The notes: generated from the sequence alone by a model not told the origin. DNA of 64,000 nt from AP-16 sp046727735 (GCA_046727735.1 JBKPDF010000052.1:1-64000); one strand, 5' to 3'; numbered from the stretch's first letter, positions 25,241 through 33,897 are shown. Translations and numbers: made by a program.

Positions 25241-27973
25241 ATGCCGTTGCGGGGCATCGTGGTGGCGCTGATCATCGCCGCCATCGTTTTGGTCACCGGC
25301 CTGATCGTGCTGGGACTGGTCGGCGATTTCCTGGTGGATTGGGCGTGGTTTTCGGCGGTCGGCTATCTGCCGGTGTTTTGGACCGTTCTCGGCGCCAAAG
25401 CCGCCGTCTTTCTGGCCGCTTTCGGCCTATCCGGCGTTTTCCTGTGGCTCAATGGACTGGTGGCGTCGCGGGTGTCCGGGCGGCACCCGCGCGCGCATGC
25501 GGCGGGTTTCGATTGGCAATCCGTGCGGGGCCGCACCGTGGCGGAGGCGTTGAAACTCCTGCCCGGGCACCTGTGGTGGCCGTTGCTGGTCGCGGCCCTC
25601 GCCGGCATCCTGGGCGCTTTGATTGCCGCGGCGGAGGTGAGCAATTGGGACGTAGTGCTGCGGTTCTTCTATCAGATGCCGTACGGAAGAAGCGATCCCG
25701 TCTTCGAGAGGGACATCGGCTTCTACCTGTTTTCGCTTCCGGCCTATGTCGCGCTCAAAAATTGGCTGCTGCTGACGATCGTCGCAGGCGCGCTGTTGTC
25801 CGCGGCGGTCTACTGGATCCAGGGCGACATCGATTTCGACGGGCCCCGTGCCGCGGCGTCACCGAGCGCGCTCCGTCATGGTTCGGCGCTGTTGGGCCTG
25901 TTGTTCGCGGTGAAGGTCTGGTCTTACCTGCTCGATCGCTACCTGCTGTTGTACGGCGACAATGGCGTGGTGGTCGGCGCGGGCTATACCGATCTGGCTA
26001 TCGGGTTGCCGGTGCTCTGGTTGCTGATCGCGCTCGCGGCGATCGCGGCTCTGGTGTGCTGGGCCCACGTGCGGGCGGGCGGCTACGCGCTGCCGCTGGC
26101 GGCGGCGGCTCTCGTGTTCGGAACTTCCTTCGTGCTGGCCGAGCTGCTACCCGCGGTGTTTCAGCGCGTCTACGTGAAACCCAACGAGCTGCAGCTCGAA
26201 ACGCCCTACATTCAATCCAACATCGCGCTGACGCAGCAGGCGTACAACCTGCATCAGATCGCGGTGAAATCCTTCCCGGCGGAACAGAACCTGAGCTTCA
26301 AGACGCTCGAAGCCAACCCGGCGACGGTCGACAATATCCGGCTGTGGGACTGGCAGCCGCTGATGGACACCTACGCGCAGATGCAGGAGATCCGCACCTA
26401 TTACAAGTTCCACGACGTGGACGTCGATCGCTACTGGCTCGACGGCGCCTATCAGTCGGTGATGCTGTCGGCACGCGAGCTCAAATCCTCGCTATTGCCC
26501 GCCAACGCCCAGACCTGGGTCAACCGCCACGTGCTGTTCACCCACGGCAACGGCGTGATCATGAGCCCGGTGATCCGCAAGAGCGACGAAGGGCTGCCGA
26601 TCTTCTATCTGCAGAACATTCCCCCGGTCGCGACCGGCGGCCCTGCGATCCGGGAGCCGCGCATCTATTACGGCGAGGAGACCGACGCCTATGTCATCGT
26701 CAAGGGCGGCACCGCGGAGTTCGATTATCCGAACGGCAAAGACAACGTCTATCGCAGCTACGACGGAACCGGCGGAGTTCCGGTCGGCGGAATTTTCCGC
26801 AGAATTCTGTTCGCGTGGTATTTCGAGGACCTCAACATCGTCATCAGCCGCTACATCACCGACGAGAGCCGGATCATGTTCCGCCGCACCATCCAGCAAA
26901 GGGTGCGTGCGATCGCGCCGTTCCTGCGGCTCGACCACGATCCCTACGTCGTAGTCAGCGACGGCCGGCTGTTCTGGATTCAGGACGCCTATACGACGAG
27001 CGACTATTTCCCCTACGCGCAGCCGCTCCCCGACCGCGGGCTCAATTACATCCGCAATTCGGTCAAAGTCGTCATCGACGCATACAACGGCACGGTCGAC
27101 TTCTACCTGGCGGATGCGTCGGATGCGATCGCCGCGACCTACCAGCGCATCTTCCCGGAGCTGTTCAAGCCGCTCGACGCCATGTCGGCGGATCTACAGA
27201 AGCACATCCGTTATCCGGAGGATCTGTTTCGGATCCAGGCGCAACTCTACCGCGCCTATCACATGGACAGCCCCGAGGTCTTCTACAATCGCGAGGATCT
27301 CTGGCAGTTTCCCCGCCAGCCGGGCGGCGAGAACGCCACCATGGTGCCGTATTACATCATCATGCGACTGCCGGGCGAGCCGCAGGCCGAGTTCTTCCTG
27401 ATGCTGCCGATGGTGCCTACCCAGCGCCAGAACATGATCGCGTGGCTCGCGGCGCGCTGCGATCCGCCGAACTACGGCAGGCTGATCGCCTACGAGTTTC
27501 CCAAGGACAAGCTGGTGTTCGGCCCGTTTCAGATCGAGGCCCGGATCAACCAGGACACCGAAATTTCCCGGCAGCTCACGTTGTGGAATCAGCTGGGCTC
27601 GCGGGTCATCCGGGGGCATTTGATCGTGATCCCGATCGAGAACTCCATTCTCTACGTTTCGCCGCTCTATCTGCGCGCGGAGAGCGGGCAGCTGCCGGAG
27701 CTCAAGCGGGTGATCGTGGCGTACGGCGAGCGCGTGGTGATGGAGGAGACGCTGGCACAGGCGCTGAACGCCCTTTTCAAGGAGCCCGCCGCGCCGGCGT
27801 CCGGCGCGGCTGCGCCGGCGGGCGCCGCGCCCGACCGGGCGCGGGAGGCGCTCGACCACTACAAACGGGCGATCGAACAGCTCAGAAACGGCGATTGGAG
27901 CGGCTTCGGCGCCGAGCTCGACAAGCTGCGCTCCTTGCTCGAAGCGCTCGGCCGCGGCGCGGATAGGCATTAG
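25241..27973 (+). CDS. UPF0182 (COG1615) large integral membrane protein
   Basis: A 910-residue protein. The N-terminal third has about seven transmembrane helices starting MPLRGIVVALIIAAIVLVTG. The rest is a large, probably extracytoplasmic domain with conserved blocks such as YVKPNELQLETPYIQSNIAL, IRLWDWQPLMDTYAQ, FYLADASDAIAATYQRIFP and MVPTQRQNMIAW. Near the C-terminus there is an Ala/Pro linker and a helix (YKRAIEQLRNGDWSGFGAEL). These are the hallmarks of the UPF0182 family, whose function is not established. Length is normal for the family. Confidence 0.93.
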   Translation: MPLRGIVVALIIAAIVLVTGLIVLGLVGDFLVDWAWFSAVGYLPVFWTVLGAKAAVFLAAFGLSGVFLWLNGLVASRVSGRHPRAHAAGFDWQSVRGRTVAEALKLLPGHLWWPLLVAALAGILGALIAAAEVSNWDVVLRFFYQMPYGRSDPVFERDIGFYLFSLPAYVALKNWLLLTIVAGALLSAAVYWIQGDIDFDGPRAAASPSALRHGSALLGLLFAVKVWSYLLDRYLLLYGDNGVVVGAGYTDLAIGLPVLWLLIALAAIAALVCWAHVRAGGYALPLAAAALVFGTSFVLAELLPAVFQRVYVKPNELQLETPYIQSNIALTQQAYNLHQIAVKSFPAEQNLSFKTLEANPATVDNIRLWDWQPLMDTYAQMQEIRTYYKFHDVDVDRYWLDGAYQSVMLSARELKSSLLPANAQTWVNRHVLFTHGNGVIMSPVIRKSDEGLPIFYLQNIPPVATGGPAIREPRIYYGEETDAYVIVKGGTAEFDYPNGKDNVYRSYDGTGGVPVGGIFRRILFAWYFEDLNIVISRYITDESRIMFRRTIQQRVRAIAPFLRLDHDPYVVVSDGRLFWIQDAYTTSDYFPYAQPLPDRGLNYIRNSVKVVIDAYNGTVDFYLADASDAIAATYQRIFPELFKPLDAMSADLQKHIRYPEDLFRIQAQLYRAYHMDSPEVFYNREDLWQFPRQPGGENATMVPYYIIMRLPGEPQAEFFLMLPMVPTQRQNMIAWLAARCDPPNYGRLIAYEFPKDKLVFGPFQIEARINQDTEISRQLTLWNQLGSRVIRGHLIVIPIENSILYVSPLYLRAESGQLPELKRVIVAYGERVVMEETLAQALNALFKEPAAPASGAAAPAGAAPDRAREALDHYKRAIEQLRNGDWSGFGAELDKLRSLLEALGRGADRH

Positions 27974-28050
27974 CGCAACCGCCCGCGCATCTGCGCATCG
28001 CGGCTGGTTCGTGTACTCATCAACCGGGCGGTCGGATCGGCCGCGCTCGA

Positions 28051-28102
28051 TGTCCGCTTAACCCCCGACAGCGGCACGGAAGCGGACCTCGCGGAAGGTC
28101 CG
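28051..28102. repeat. Intergenic repeat with a stem-loop, also at 62342-62382
   Basis: TGTCCGCTTAACCCCCGACA and the following bases to about 28091 match 62342-62382 at most positions (shared core TGTCCGCT, CCCCC, ACAGCGGC, AAGCGGAC). Just after it, CGGACCT-CGCGGA-AGGTCCG at 28083-28102 makes a 7-bp stem-loop. It lies between two convergent genes and could also serve as a weak bidirectional terminator, although no T-run is present. Confidence 0.5.
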
Positions 28103-28141
28103 AGTCGTGCCAGAACCCGACCTCCCGTGACCCTCGCCCCG

Positions 28142-29122
28142 CTACTCGATCAAATTGTCCGCACGCGCGAGCAACGTAGGAGGTACGGTGATTCCCAGCG
28201 CTTTAGCGGTCTTGATGTTAATCACGAATTCGAATCTCGTTGGCTGTTCTACTGGCAGGTCGGCTGGCTTTGCCCCATGCAGGATTTTATCCACGTGGAG
28301 CACTGACAATCGAAAACTTTCGACGATATCGGGGCCATAGCTCATCAAGCCCCCGCCACTCAGATACGCTTTGTTGGAAAATATAGTCGGAAGTTTGTAT
28401 TGCAGGGCAGAGCCGCCAATATTCGCACGATTGCTTATTGTCGAACTATCCGAGACTATAAGAATCGCGCCCGCTCCAGCTTGTGCGGCTCGTGACAATG
28501 CCTCGTCGAGACCGTCGGGAATTCGGACCGGGAGCGTTTCGATTGCAATGCCAAGTGCGCCGCCCACCGTTTCCGCTTCCCGCAATTGACCCGCAGCCGC
28601 CGCGTTTTCCTTATTCCAAAGGACACCTATTTTCGTGAGACTTGCAAACATCTCCTTGAGAATCTCGATGCGCTTTGGCGTCAGTTCCGGCGCGTACACC
28701 GATCGCCCGGTCACGTTGCCTCCGGGGTGAGCCAAACTCGCTACTAGACCGTCGCCGACCGCATCTTGGCTGGCCGCCATTACGATTGGAATCGTCGCAG
28801 TCGCTATTTTTGCGGCCTTAGTGGATTCCGCGCCGGCTACGACAATGACATCTATCTTGCTAGCGACCAGCTCGCGAGCGAGGGCCGGAAGACGTTGGCT
28901 TTTGCCTTCGGTCCAGCGATACTCGATTTCGACGTTTTGGCCGACCACATAACCTTGCTCACGGAGACCAGCGAGAAATCCCTCATCGAGGACGCCCGGT
29001 GGGCCCGAACGGTCCATCAGATATCCAATACGTGGGAGCTTTCGGTTCTGTTGCGCGTGCGCTGCGACGGGCCATGCGACCATGGTACCGCCGACAACAA
29101 TGATGAACTCGCGCCGCCTCAT
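28142..29122 (-). CDS. Orphan ABC-type substrate-binding protein (ABC_sub_bind / TrpX-like)
   Basis: A 326-residue exported binding protein. The start at 29122 gives the Tat-like leader MRRREFIIVVGGTMVAWP followed by AAHAQQ, very common in this group of bacteria. Conserved segments are GFLAGLREQGYVVGQNVEIE, YRWTEG, GLVASLAHPGGNVTGRS and LPTIFSNKAYLSGGGLMSYG. No permease or ATPase gene is nearby, so its partner is unknown. The gene is clearly less GC-rich than its neighbours, which suggests horizontal acquisition. The upstream in-frame extension to 29293 is rejected. Confidence 0.88.
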   Translation of the reverse strand: MRRREFIIVVGGTMVAWPVAAHAQQNRKLPRIGYLMDRSGPPGVLDEGFLAGLREQGYVVGQNVEIEYRWTEGKSQRLPALARELVASKIDVIVVAGAESTKAAKIATATIPIVMAASQDAVGDGLVASLAHPGGNVTGRSVYAPELTPKRIEILKEMFASLTKIGVLWNKENAAAAGQLREAETVGGALGIAIETLPVRIPDGLDEALSRAAQAGAGAILIVSDSSTISNRANIGGSALQYKLPTIFSNKAYLSGGGLMSYGPDIVESFRLSVLHVDKILHGAKPADLPVEQPTRFEFVINIKTAKALGITVPPTLLARADNLIE

Positions 29123-29178
29123 TCTGTAACCCCCGACGCTTCTCACTCCGGCGACCCGCAAAAAGCAGCGGGCGCGGA

Positions 29179-29658
29179 TCACTGTTGGTGCCTGCCGCCC
29201 AAAAACTCCGCCACCGCGGGGTTCGCCTTCAGCTCGGCGAGATCGTGCTCGCTCGGCAAGTGCGGCTTGTCGCGGCGGGCATCGACCAGGCACAGGAAGC
29301 CGAGCGGCTCATCCGAGGCGGCGCGGAACTGGTGCCAGGTCCACGCCGGCACCGTGACGAGGTCGTGCGGCCCGACCGCGCGCACCTCGGTGCCGACGAG
29401 GCACTGGCCGCGCCCGCGCAGGATCAGCACCCCGTGCATGTGCTCGTGGCGCTCGAGCGAGGAATAGCCGCCAGGCGCGACTTCGAAATAGCGCAGCTCC
29501 CCGGCGAGATCGGGATCGGAGAACAGGATCTGCCGGGTCACCGCCTTGAACAGCGCGCGCTCGTCCTCCTTGTAGGGGAGGCGCTCGACGCCTTCCCAGC
29601 GATAGCCCGGCTGCGCCTTGCGGTGGATTTTCGCGCGGCTCGCGGTGCTCTCATCCAT
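29179..29658 (-). CDS. Cupin protein partnered with a RuBisCO-like protein
   Basis: A 159-residue single-domain cupin. The metal motif is SSLERHEHMHGVLILRG (H71, H73, H75) with a second-motif histidine at about H109 in PAWTWHQF. Cysteines C86 and C123 are also present. It overlaps the end of the RuBisCO-like gene by 8 bp, so the two are co-translated. In Rhodospirillum rubrum a RuBisCO-like protein and a neighbouring cupin convert methylthioribulose-1-phosphate through methylthioxylulose-5-phosphate to deoxyxylulose-5-phosphate and methanethiol. A similar role here is inferred from gene pairing and fold, not proven. Confidence 0.8.
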   Translation of the reverse strand: MDESTASRAKIHRKAQPGYRWEGVERLPYKEDERALFKAVTRQILFSDPDLAGELRYFEVAPGGYSSLERHEHMHGVLILRGRGQCLVGTEVRAVGPHDLVTVPAWTWHQFRAASDEPLGFLCLVDARRDKPHLPSEHDLAELKANPAVAEFLGGRHQQ

Positions 29659-30751
29659 CTCCGTGCCTCTCGACCGCCGCCACGAATTCCGCGGTCGCCT
29701 CGACCAGGCGCTCGCGCGCGGCCAGGAGCGCGCCGCCGATCAGCAACATCGTATCGGGCCCGTAGAAATCAAGCATTTCCGCAACGCGGTCGAGGCTCAT
29801 GCCGCCCGCGGGGGTCGGTACGCTCGGCCGCAGGCCTTCCCGTTCGGCGCGCGCCGCCAGGGCGAGCGCCCGGCAGGTCTCGGCCGAATAGCCGAAGCGG
29901 CCCCCGTGATTGGGAAAGATCACCGCATCGGCACCGAGCAGCCGAAACAGCTTGCCGATGAGGAACGGCGGGGCGATACGCGAAGCGCCGGCAAGCGCCG
30001 GATGCGCGAAGAACGCGAGGCCCGCATTCTCGCGCACCAGCCGGTGGAAATTGGCAAGCCCGACGATCATCGGCGCGATCATGACGGCATCGATCCCGGC
30101 TTGGCGCGCCATAGCGATTTGCCGCCGCATAGTGTCGAGATCGCCCGAGAGGCTCGGCACATAGCGCACGGGCCGGCCGGCCGCCTGCTCGACCGCGCGC
30201 AGCACCGGCGCGATCGCGGCGACGCGCGCGGCGAACGGCGAATAGGCCTGCTCGGCGAGCCCATGGTCGTCCTTGACGTAATCGATTCCCCCGCGGGCGA
30301 AATTTTCCGCCAGATCCGCGAGTTTTTCGGCCGGAAGGCCCTGCGGCTTGAGCGCCGAGCAGGTCAATGCCCGGCCGCCCGCCTTGACCCGTCCCCGCAG
30401 GCCCGCGAGCCCATGGCGCGGCCCACCGAAACCGCGCACGAGTTCGGCCGGAAATTCGCCGTCGTCGAGCACGACGTCGTCGTGGATCGAGGTATTGCCG
30501 AACAGCATGTTGATGAGCTGGCCCGGATCGGCACCGACGGTCTCGGCCGCAAGCGCGATCCGCACCCGAAAACTGCCTCCCTCCGCCTCCTCGATCCGGA
30601 CCACGCGGCCCACGATCGACGTCCGCACGGTTTCGTCCTCGATCGCCTCGACCGGCATCTCGACGCTCTGCTCGACCGCGATGGCGCGGGCGCGCGCCTC
30701 GATCGCGCGGGCGTCGGAGCGGACCCGATAGACGACTTCGATGTGCGCCAT
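29651..30751 (-). CDS. RuBisCO-like protein (form IV)
   Basis: A 366-residue RuBisCO-large-subunit homologue starting MAHIEVVYRVRSDARAIEAR. The loop of catalytic K175 and K177 reads LKPQG (K135 kept, K177 replaced by Q137). The carbamylated-lysine loop reads GGIDYVKDDHG (K160 and D162 kept, E204 replaced by H163). It also has FPNHGGRFGYS and TPAGGMSLD. It is shorter than true large subunits (about 470). These substitutions rule out normal carboxylase chemistry and place it among RuBisCO-like enolases or isomerases. It is co-translated with the cupin gene. The start at 30751 gives the expected N-terminus; the longer open frame is spurious. Confidence 0.88.
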   Translation of the reverse strand: MAHIEVVYRVRSDARAIEARARAIAVEQSVEMPVEAIEDETVRTSIVGRVVRIEEAEGGSFRVRIALAAETVGADPGQLINMLFGNTSIHDDVVLDDGEFPAELVRGFGGPRHGLAGLRGRVKAGGRALTCSALKPQGLPAEKLADLAENFARGGIDYVKDDHGLAEQAYSPFAARVAAIAPVLRAVEQAAGRPVRYVPSLSGDLDTMRRQIAMARQAGIDAVMIAPMIVGLANFHRLVRENAGLAFFAHPALAGASRIAPPFLIGKLFRLLGADAVIFPNHGGRFGYSAETCRALALAARAEREGLRPSVPTPAGGMSLDRVAEMLDFYGPDTMLLIGGALLAARERLVEATAEFVAAVERHGDG

Positions 30752-30837
30752 GGCGGCTCGATAACTGTTCCCGGTTGGGCGTTCGGCTTCTACCAATTGC
30801 CGGGCCGTAAAGCAGCCAACACACCGCGGCCCCGTTT

Positions 30838-30860
30838 CTGCCTCCCCGGAGGGGAGAGGT
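30838..30860. repeat. Short palindrome of the CTCCCC/GGGGAG repeat family
   Basis: CTCCCC at 30842-30847 and GGGGAG at 30851-30856 flank GGA. It lies in the 222-bp divergent region between the RuBisCO-like gene and the parA-like gene, which otherwise holds nothing recognisable. Confidence 0.45.
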
Positions 30861-30973
30861 AAAACCTCGGCCGGCCCCTCACATGCGATTGCCCTTCCCT
30901 CCGGCCAGGGATCAGCGGCAGGCTTTGACGAATCGCCGCACGCCATGGCTAAGTTGTGCGGGGCTGGCCCGAA

Positions 30974-31648
30974 ATGAACGTGATCGTCTTCGCCTCGCGC
31001 AAGGGCGGCAGCGGAAAAAGCATGCTGACCGCCCATGTGGCCGCGCTTGCCTCCGCGCGCGCCCGCTGCCTCCTGGTCGATGCCGATCCGCAAGGCTCGC
31101 TCACGCTCTGGCACAAGCTGCGCGGCAGCGGCGAGCCGGCGCTGCGCAACGGCACCCGTTCCGTCGCCGAGATCGTGAAAGCCGCAAAGCGCGAATACGA
31201 ATGGGCATTCGTCGACACCCCGCCCAACATGTCGGCCGTCGTGGCCGATGCGATCCGGTCCGCGACGCTCGTCATCATTCCGGCGCGGCTCGCGGTGTTC
31301 GATCTCGCGGCCATCAGGGAGACGATCGAGCTCGCGCGGACGAACCGCGTGCCCTACGCGGTCGTGATCAACGCGGCGCCGGCGCGGCGCGACAATGCGG
31401 AATCCCCGTTCGTCACCGAATCCCGCGAGGTGATCTCGCGCCTGGAGATACCCGTGTGGGCCGGCCAGATCACGAATCGCGCCGATTACGGCTATGCGCT
31501 CGGCGCCGGCCAGGGCGTGACCGAGTACGACCCCCGCTCGCAAGCCGCGGCCGAGATTTCCGCGCTGTGGTCGGCGATCGACCGTTCGGTGAAGGCGATC
31601 CACGGCCTCTACCGCAGCGCCGGCGCGATGCACCGAGTCGCGGCGTAG
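30974..31648 (+). CDS. Orphan ParA/MinD-family ATPase
   Basis: A 224-residue deviant-Walker ATPase starting MNVIVFASRKGGSGKSML, with signature lysine in KGGSGKS. The Walker A' motif is LLVDADPQGSLTLWHKL, and WAFVDTPPNMSAVVADAI follows. No parB, chemotaxis or plasmid gene is near, so it is not a chromosome segregation pair; small stand-alone ParA proteins often place protein complexes or carboxysome-like bodies. The true partner cannot be seen. The ATG at 30974 is chosen because the first strand starts there. Confidence 0.88.
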   Translation: MNVIVFASRKGGSGKSMLTAHVAALASARARCLLVDADPQGSLTLWHKLRGSGEPALRNGTRSVAEIVKAAKREYEWAFVDTPPNMSAVVADAIRSATLVIIPARLAVFDLAAIRETIELARTNRVPYAVVINAAPARRDNAESPFVTESREVISRLEIPVWAGQITNRADYGYALGAGQGVTEYDPRSQAAAEISALWSAIDRSVKAIHGLYRSAGAMHRVAA

Positions 31649-31753
31649 TCGTTTCGGCGTTCCCCGGACACCCGCCCGAGAGCGGAACTTTCACCTCCGG
31701 CGGACCATTCCGATCCGGGACAGGCTCGCACGAAGACCGAAGGTGAGACGCCA

Positions 31754-32131
31754 ATGAATGGTCCTGCGTATTTCGAAATTCAAGCGGACGACACACAACG
31801 CGCGATAGGCTTCTACCGAGGAGTCTTCGGCTGGACATTCGCGCAGGCGCCGGGGCTGCCGGTCGAATATTGGAGGATAGAAACGGGAGGGGCGCGCGGC
31901 GGCTTGCTGAAACGACCGGCGCCTGTTCCGCCGCTGCCGGCGGGCACCAATGCGTTCGTCTGCTCGATGGAGGTCCGGGATTTCGATGCTAGCGCGGGAA
32001 CGATAACGGATCATGGCGGCAAGGTCGCGCTGCCGAAGTTCGCCGTCCCGGGTGTCTGCTGGCAGGGATATTTTCTGGATACCGAAGGCAACACGTTCGG
32101 CATCTTTCAGCCGGACTCGTCCGCGAAATAA
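31754..32131 (+). CDS. VOC-superfamily (glyoxalase/bleomycin resistance-like) protein
   Basis: A 125-residue VOC protein with the first beta-alpha-beta unit AYFEIQADDTQRAIGFYRGV plus FGWTF, and the end YFLDTEGNTFGIFQPD, typical of members annotated as glyoxalase-like. Metal ligands are poorly placed (no strong His/Glu set), so it could bind a small molecule rather than catalyse. The substrate is unknown. Confidence 0.88.
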   Translation: MNGPAYFEIQADDTQRAIGFYRGVFGWTFAQAPGLPVEYWRIETGGARGGLLKRPAPVPPLPAGTNAFVCSMEVRDFDASAGTITDHGGKVALPKFAVPGVCWQGYFLDTEGNTFGIFQPDSSAK

Positions 32132-32261
32132 GGGATGCCGGCAGGTCCGACGGGATTCACCCGGAGCCGCACATTGCCGCTGCTGGTCGAGCCGACGCGC
32201 GAGATGGTATAGCGGCAGCCTGCGCTTCTCCGCCGATCATCGCTCCCCGGACGGTTCCGCC

Positions 32262-32855
32262 ATGGAAATCACCAACATCGAAACCGTGCATTCCGGCTGG
32301 GCCAAGTTCCTGGTCGCGACCGTTCGCCTCGCCGACGGCCGCACGTTCCGCCGCGAAGTCGAAGACCACGGCGCCGCCGCCTGCGTGCTGCCGTACGATT
32401 CCGGGCGGCGCACCGCCGTGCTGGTGCGCCAACTCCGTCTCCCGGTCTATTACATGACGCGCGAGCCGCACACGCTCGAGGCGATCGCCGGCATCGTGGA
32501 CGAGGCCGACCCGGCCGAAACCGCGCGGCGCGAGGCGCGCGAGGAAGCCGGGCTCGAGCTCGGCGCGATCGAGCCGGTCGCGCAGGGCTGGACCATGCCG
32601 GGCGTCTCGACCGAGCGCATGCACCTTTACCTCGCGGCCTATCGCGGCCGCCCGCGCGAGGGACGTGGCGGGATCGACGAGGACGAGGACATCACCGCGA
32701 TCGAGATGCCGCTCGACGAGCTCGCGCGGCTTGCCGATTCCGGCGGGCTTGCCGACGTCAAGACGCTGGTGCTGGTGCAGACGCTCCGCCTGCGCCGGCC
32801 GGAGCTGTTCGTTACGCGAACAGCCCGGCGAGAGCGAACGCCGCCGCCCCCATGA
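32262..32855 (+). CDS. Nudix hydrolase, ADP-ribose pyrophosphatase-like
   Basis: A 197-residue protein starting MEITNIETVHSGWAKFLVAT. The Nudix box begins GIVDEADP and ends ARREAREEAGL, followed by GWTMPGVSTERMHLYLA, a layout seen in ADP-ribose and GDP-mannose pyrophosphatases (YffH/NudK-like). It hydrolyses a nucleoside diphosphate linked to another group. The start at 32262 is preferred as the family N-terminus; longer in-frame readings lack a signal. Its C-terminus overlaps the PiT remnant on the other strand. Confidence 0.88.
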   Translation: MEITNIETVHSGWAKFLVATVRLADGRTFRREVEDHGAAACVLPYDSGRRTAVLVRQLRLPVYYMTREPHTLEAIAGIVDEADPAETARREAREEAGLELGAIEPVAQGWTMPGVSTERMHLYLAAYRGRPREGRGGIDEDEDITAIEMPLDELARLADSGGLADVKTLVLVQTLRLRRPELFVTRTARRERTPPPP

Positions 32856-32955
32856 ACTCCGCCGCCGGGATCGGGAGGATCCAGGCGACCACGATCCGGT
32901 TCGCCAGCTTCCAGCGCACCGCGGCCGCATTGCGCCGCGTTGCTCCATTTATCTA
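32812..32955 (-). pseudogene. C-terminal remnant of a PiT-family phosphate transporter
   Basis: Between stop codons at 32955-32953 and 32814-32812 the reverse strand reads RRNAAAVRWKLANRIVVAWI followed by LPIPAAEFMGAAAFALAG. This matches the last helix and preceding loop of PiT inorganic phosphate permeases (xAVRWxxAxxIVxAWxxTIPAA). Only about 45 codons remain; the other 400 or more residues are missing and the SDR gene begins its 3' end next door. It is a deletion remnant. Confidence 0.6.
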
Positions 32956-32964
32956 TCCGAGAAC

Positions 32965-33876
32965 CTAGATCGGGTCCCACGAGAACACGTCGCCCGAGCG
33001 CTCCAGCGGATAGAACGAACCCTTGAGCGCCGGAATCGCGTGCTCGGCGATCGTCTGCGCGGTCCAGCCCTCGCCGCGCTGCACGCTGCGCAATGGCCGC
33101 GGCTGGCTCATCAGGAAAATCTCGTTGCGCCGGACCGCGAAAATCTGGCCCGAGATGCCGGCGGCAAGATCGCTCAAGAGAAACACCGCCATCGGCGCGA
33201 TCTTCTCCGTGCTCATGGTCTTGACCCGCTCGACGCGCGCCTTCTCTTCCGCCGTCTCGGTCGGAATGGTGCCGATCATTCGGCTCCATGCGAACGGCGA
33301 GATACAGTTGGAGCGTACGTTGAATCGCGCCATGTCGAGCGCGATCGACTTGGAAAGCCCGACGATGCCGAGCTTGGCGGCGGCGTAATTCGCCTGACCG
33401 AAATTGCCGACCAGCCCCGAGGTCGAGGTGAAATGCACATAGCTGCCGCTCTGCTGCCGCCGGAAATGCTCGGCCGCGGCACGCGCAACGTTGAAGCTTC
33501 CCATCAGGTGCACGTCGATCACCATTTTCCAGTCGACGTGGGACATGCGGTGGAAAATGCGGTCGCGCAGGATGCCGGCGTTGTTGACGACGCCGTCGAT
33601 GCGGCCGAAGTTCTCGAGCGCGGCCCTGACCATGCGCTCGGCGCCGGCCGGATCCGTCACGCTGTCGGTATTCGCGGCGGCGCGGCCGCCGGCGCCGCGG
33701 ATCTCGCCGACGACCGCTTCGGCAGGACCGGCATCGGCGCCCTCGCCTTCGGTCGAGCCGCCGAGATCGTTGATCACGATCGCCGCCCCTTCGCTCGCCG
33801 CAAGCCGGGCGATGTCGCGCCCGATGCCGCGGCCGGCCCCCGTCACCAGCACGACCTTGCCGTCGAGGCATCCCAT
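32965..33876 (-). CDS. SDR dehydrogenase, peroxisomal-multifunctional-enzyme-2-like (3-hydroxyacyl-CoA dehydrogenase type)
   Basis: A 303-residue SDR. Motifs are TGAGRGIGRDIA (11-22), NDLGGSTEGEG, NNAGILRDRIFHRM, the serines of VHFTSTSGLVGN and YAAAK. The NDLGG segment and length fit the (R)-hydroxyacyl-CoA dehydrogenase part of MFE-2-like proteins. It lies 21 bp downstream of the CoA-transferase gene and likely acts on the same acyl-CoA. Confidence 0.88.
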   Translation of the reverse strand: MGCLDGKVVLVTGAGRGIGRDIARLAASEGAAIVINDLGGSTEGEGADAGPAEAVVGEIRGAGGRAAANTDSVTDPAGAERMVRAALENFGRIDGVVNNAGILRDRIFHRMSHVDWKMVIDVHLMGSFNVARAAAEHFRRQQSGSYVHFTSTSGLVGNFGQANYAAAKLGIVGLSKSIALDMARFNVRSNCISPFAWSRMIGTIPTETAEEKARVERVKTMSTEKIAPMAVFLLSDLAAGISGQIFAVRRNEIFLMSQPRPLRSVQRGEGWTAQTIAEHAIPALKGSFYPLERSGDVFSWDPI

Positions 33877-33897
33877 CCTCGTCCTCCCTTTATCGGA

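Noticed and set aside
29651..30751. True RuBisCO large subunit and carbon fixation
   Set aside because: Catalytic Lys177 and metal ligand Glu204 equivalents are changed, the protein is about 100 residues short, and no small subunit or phosphoribulokinase is nearby.
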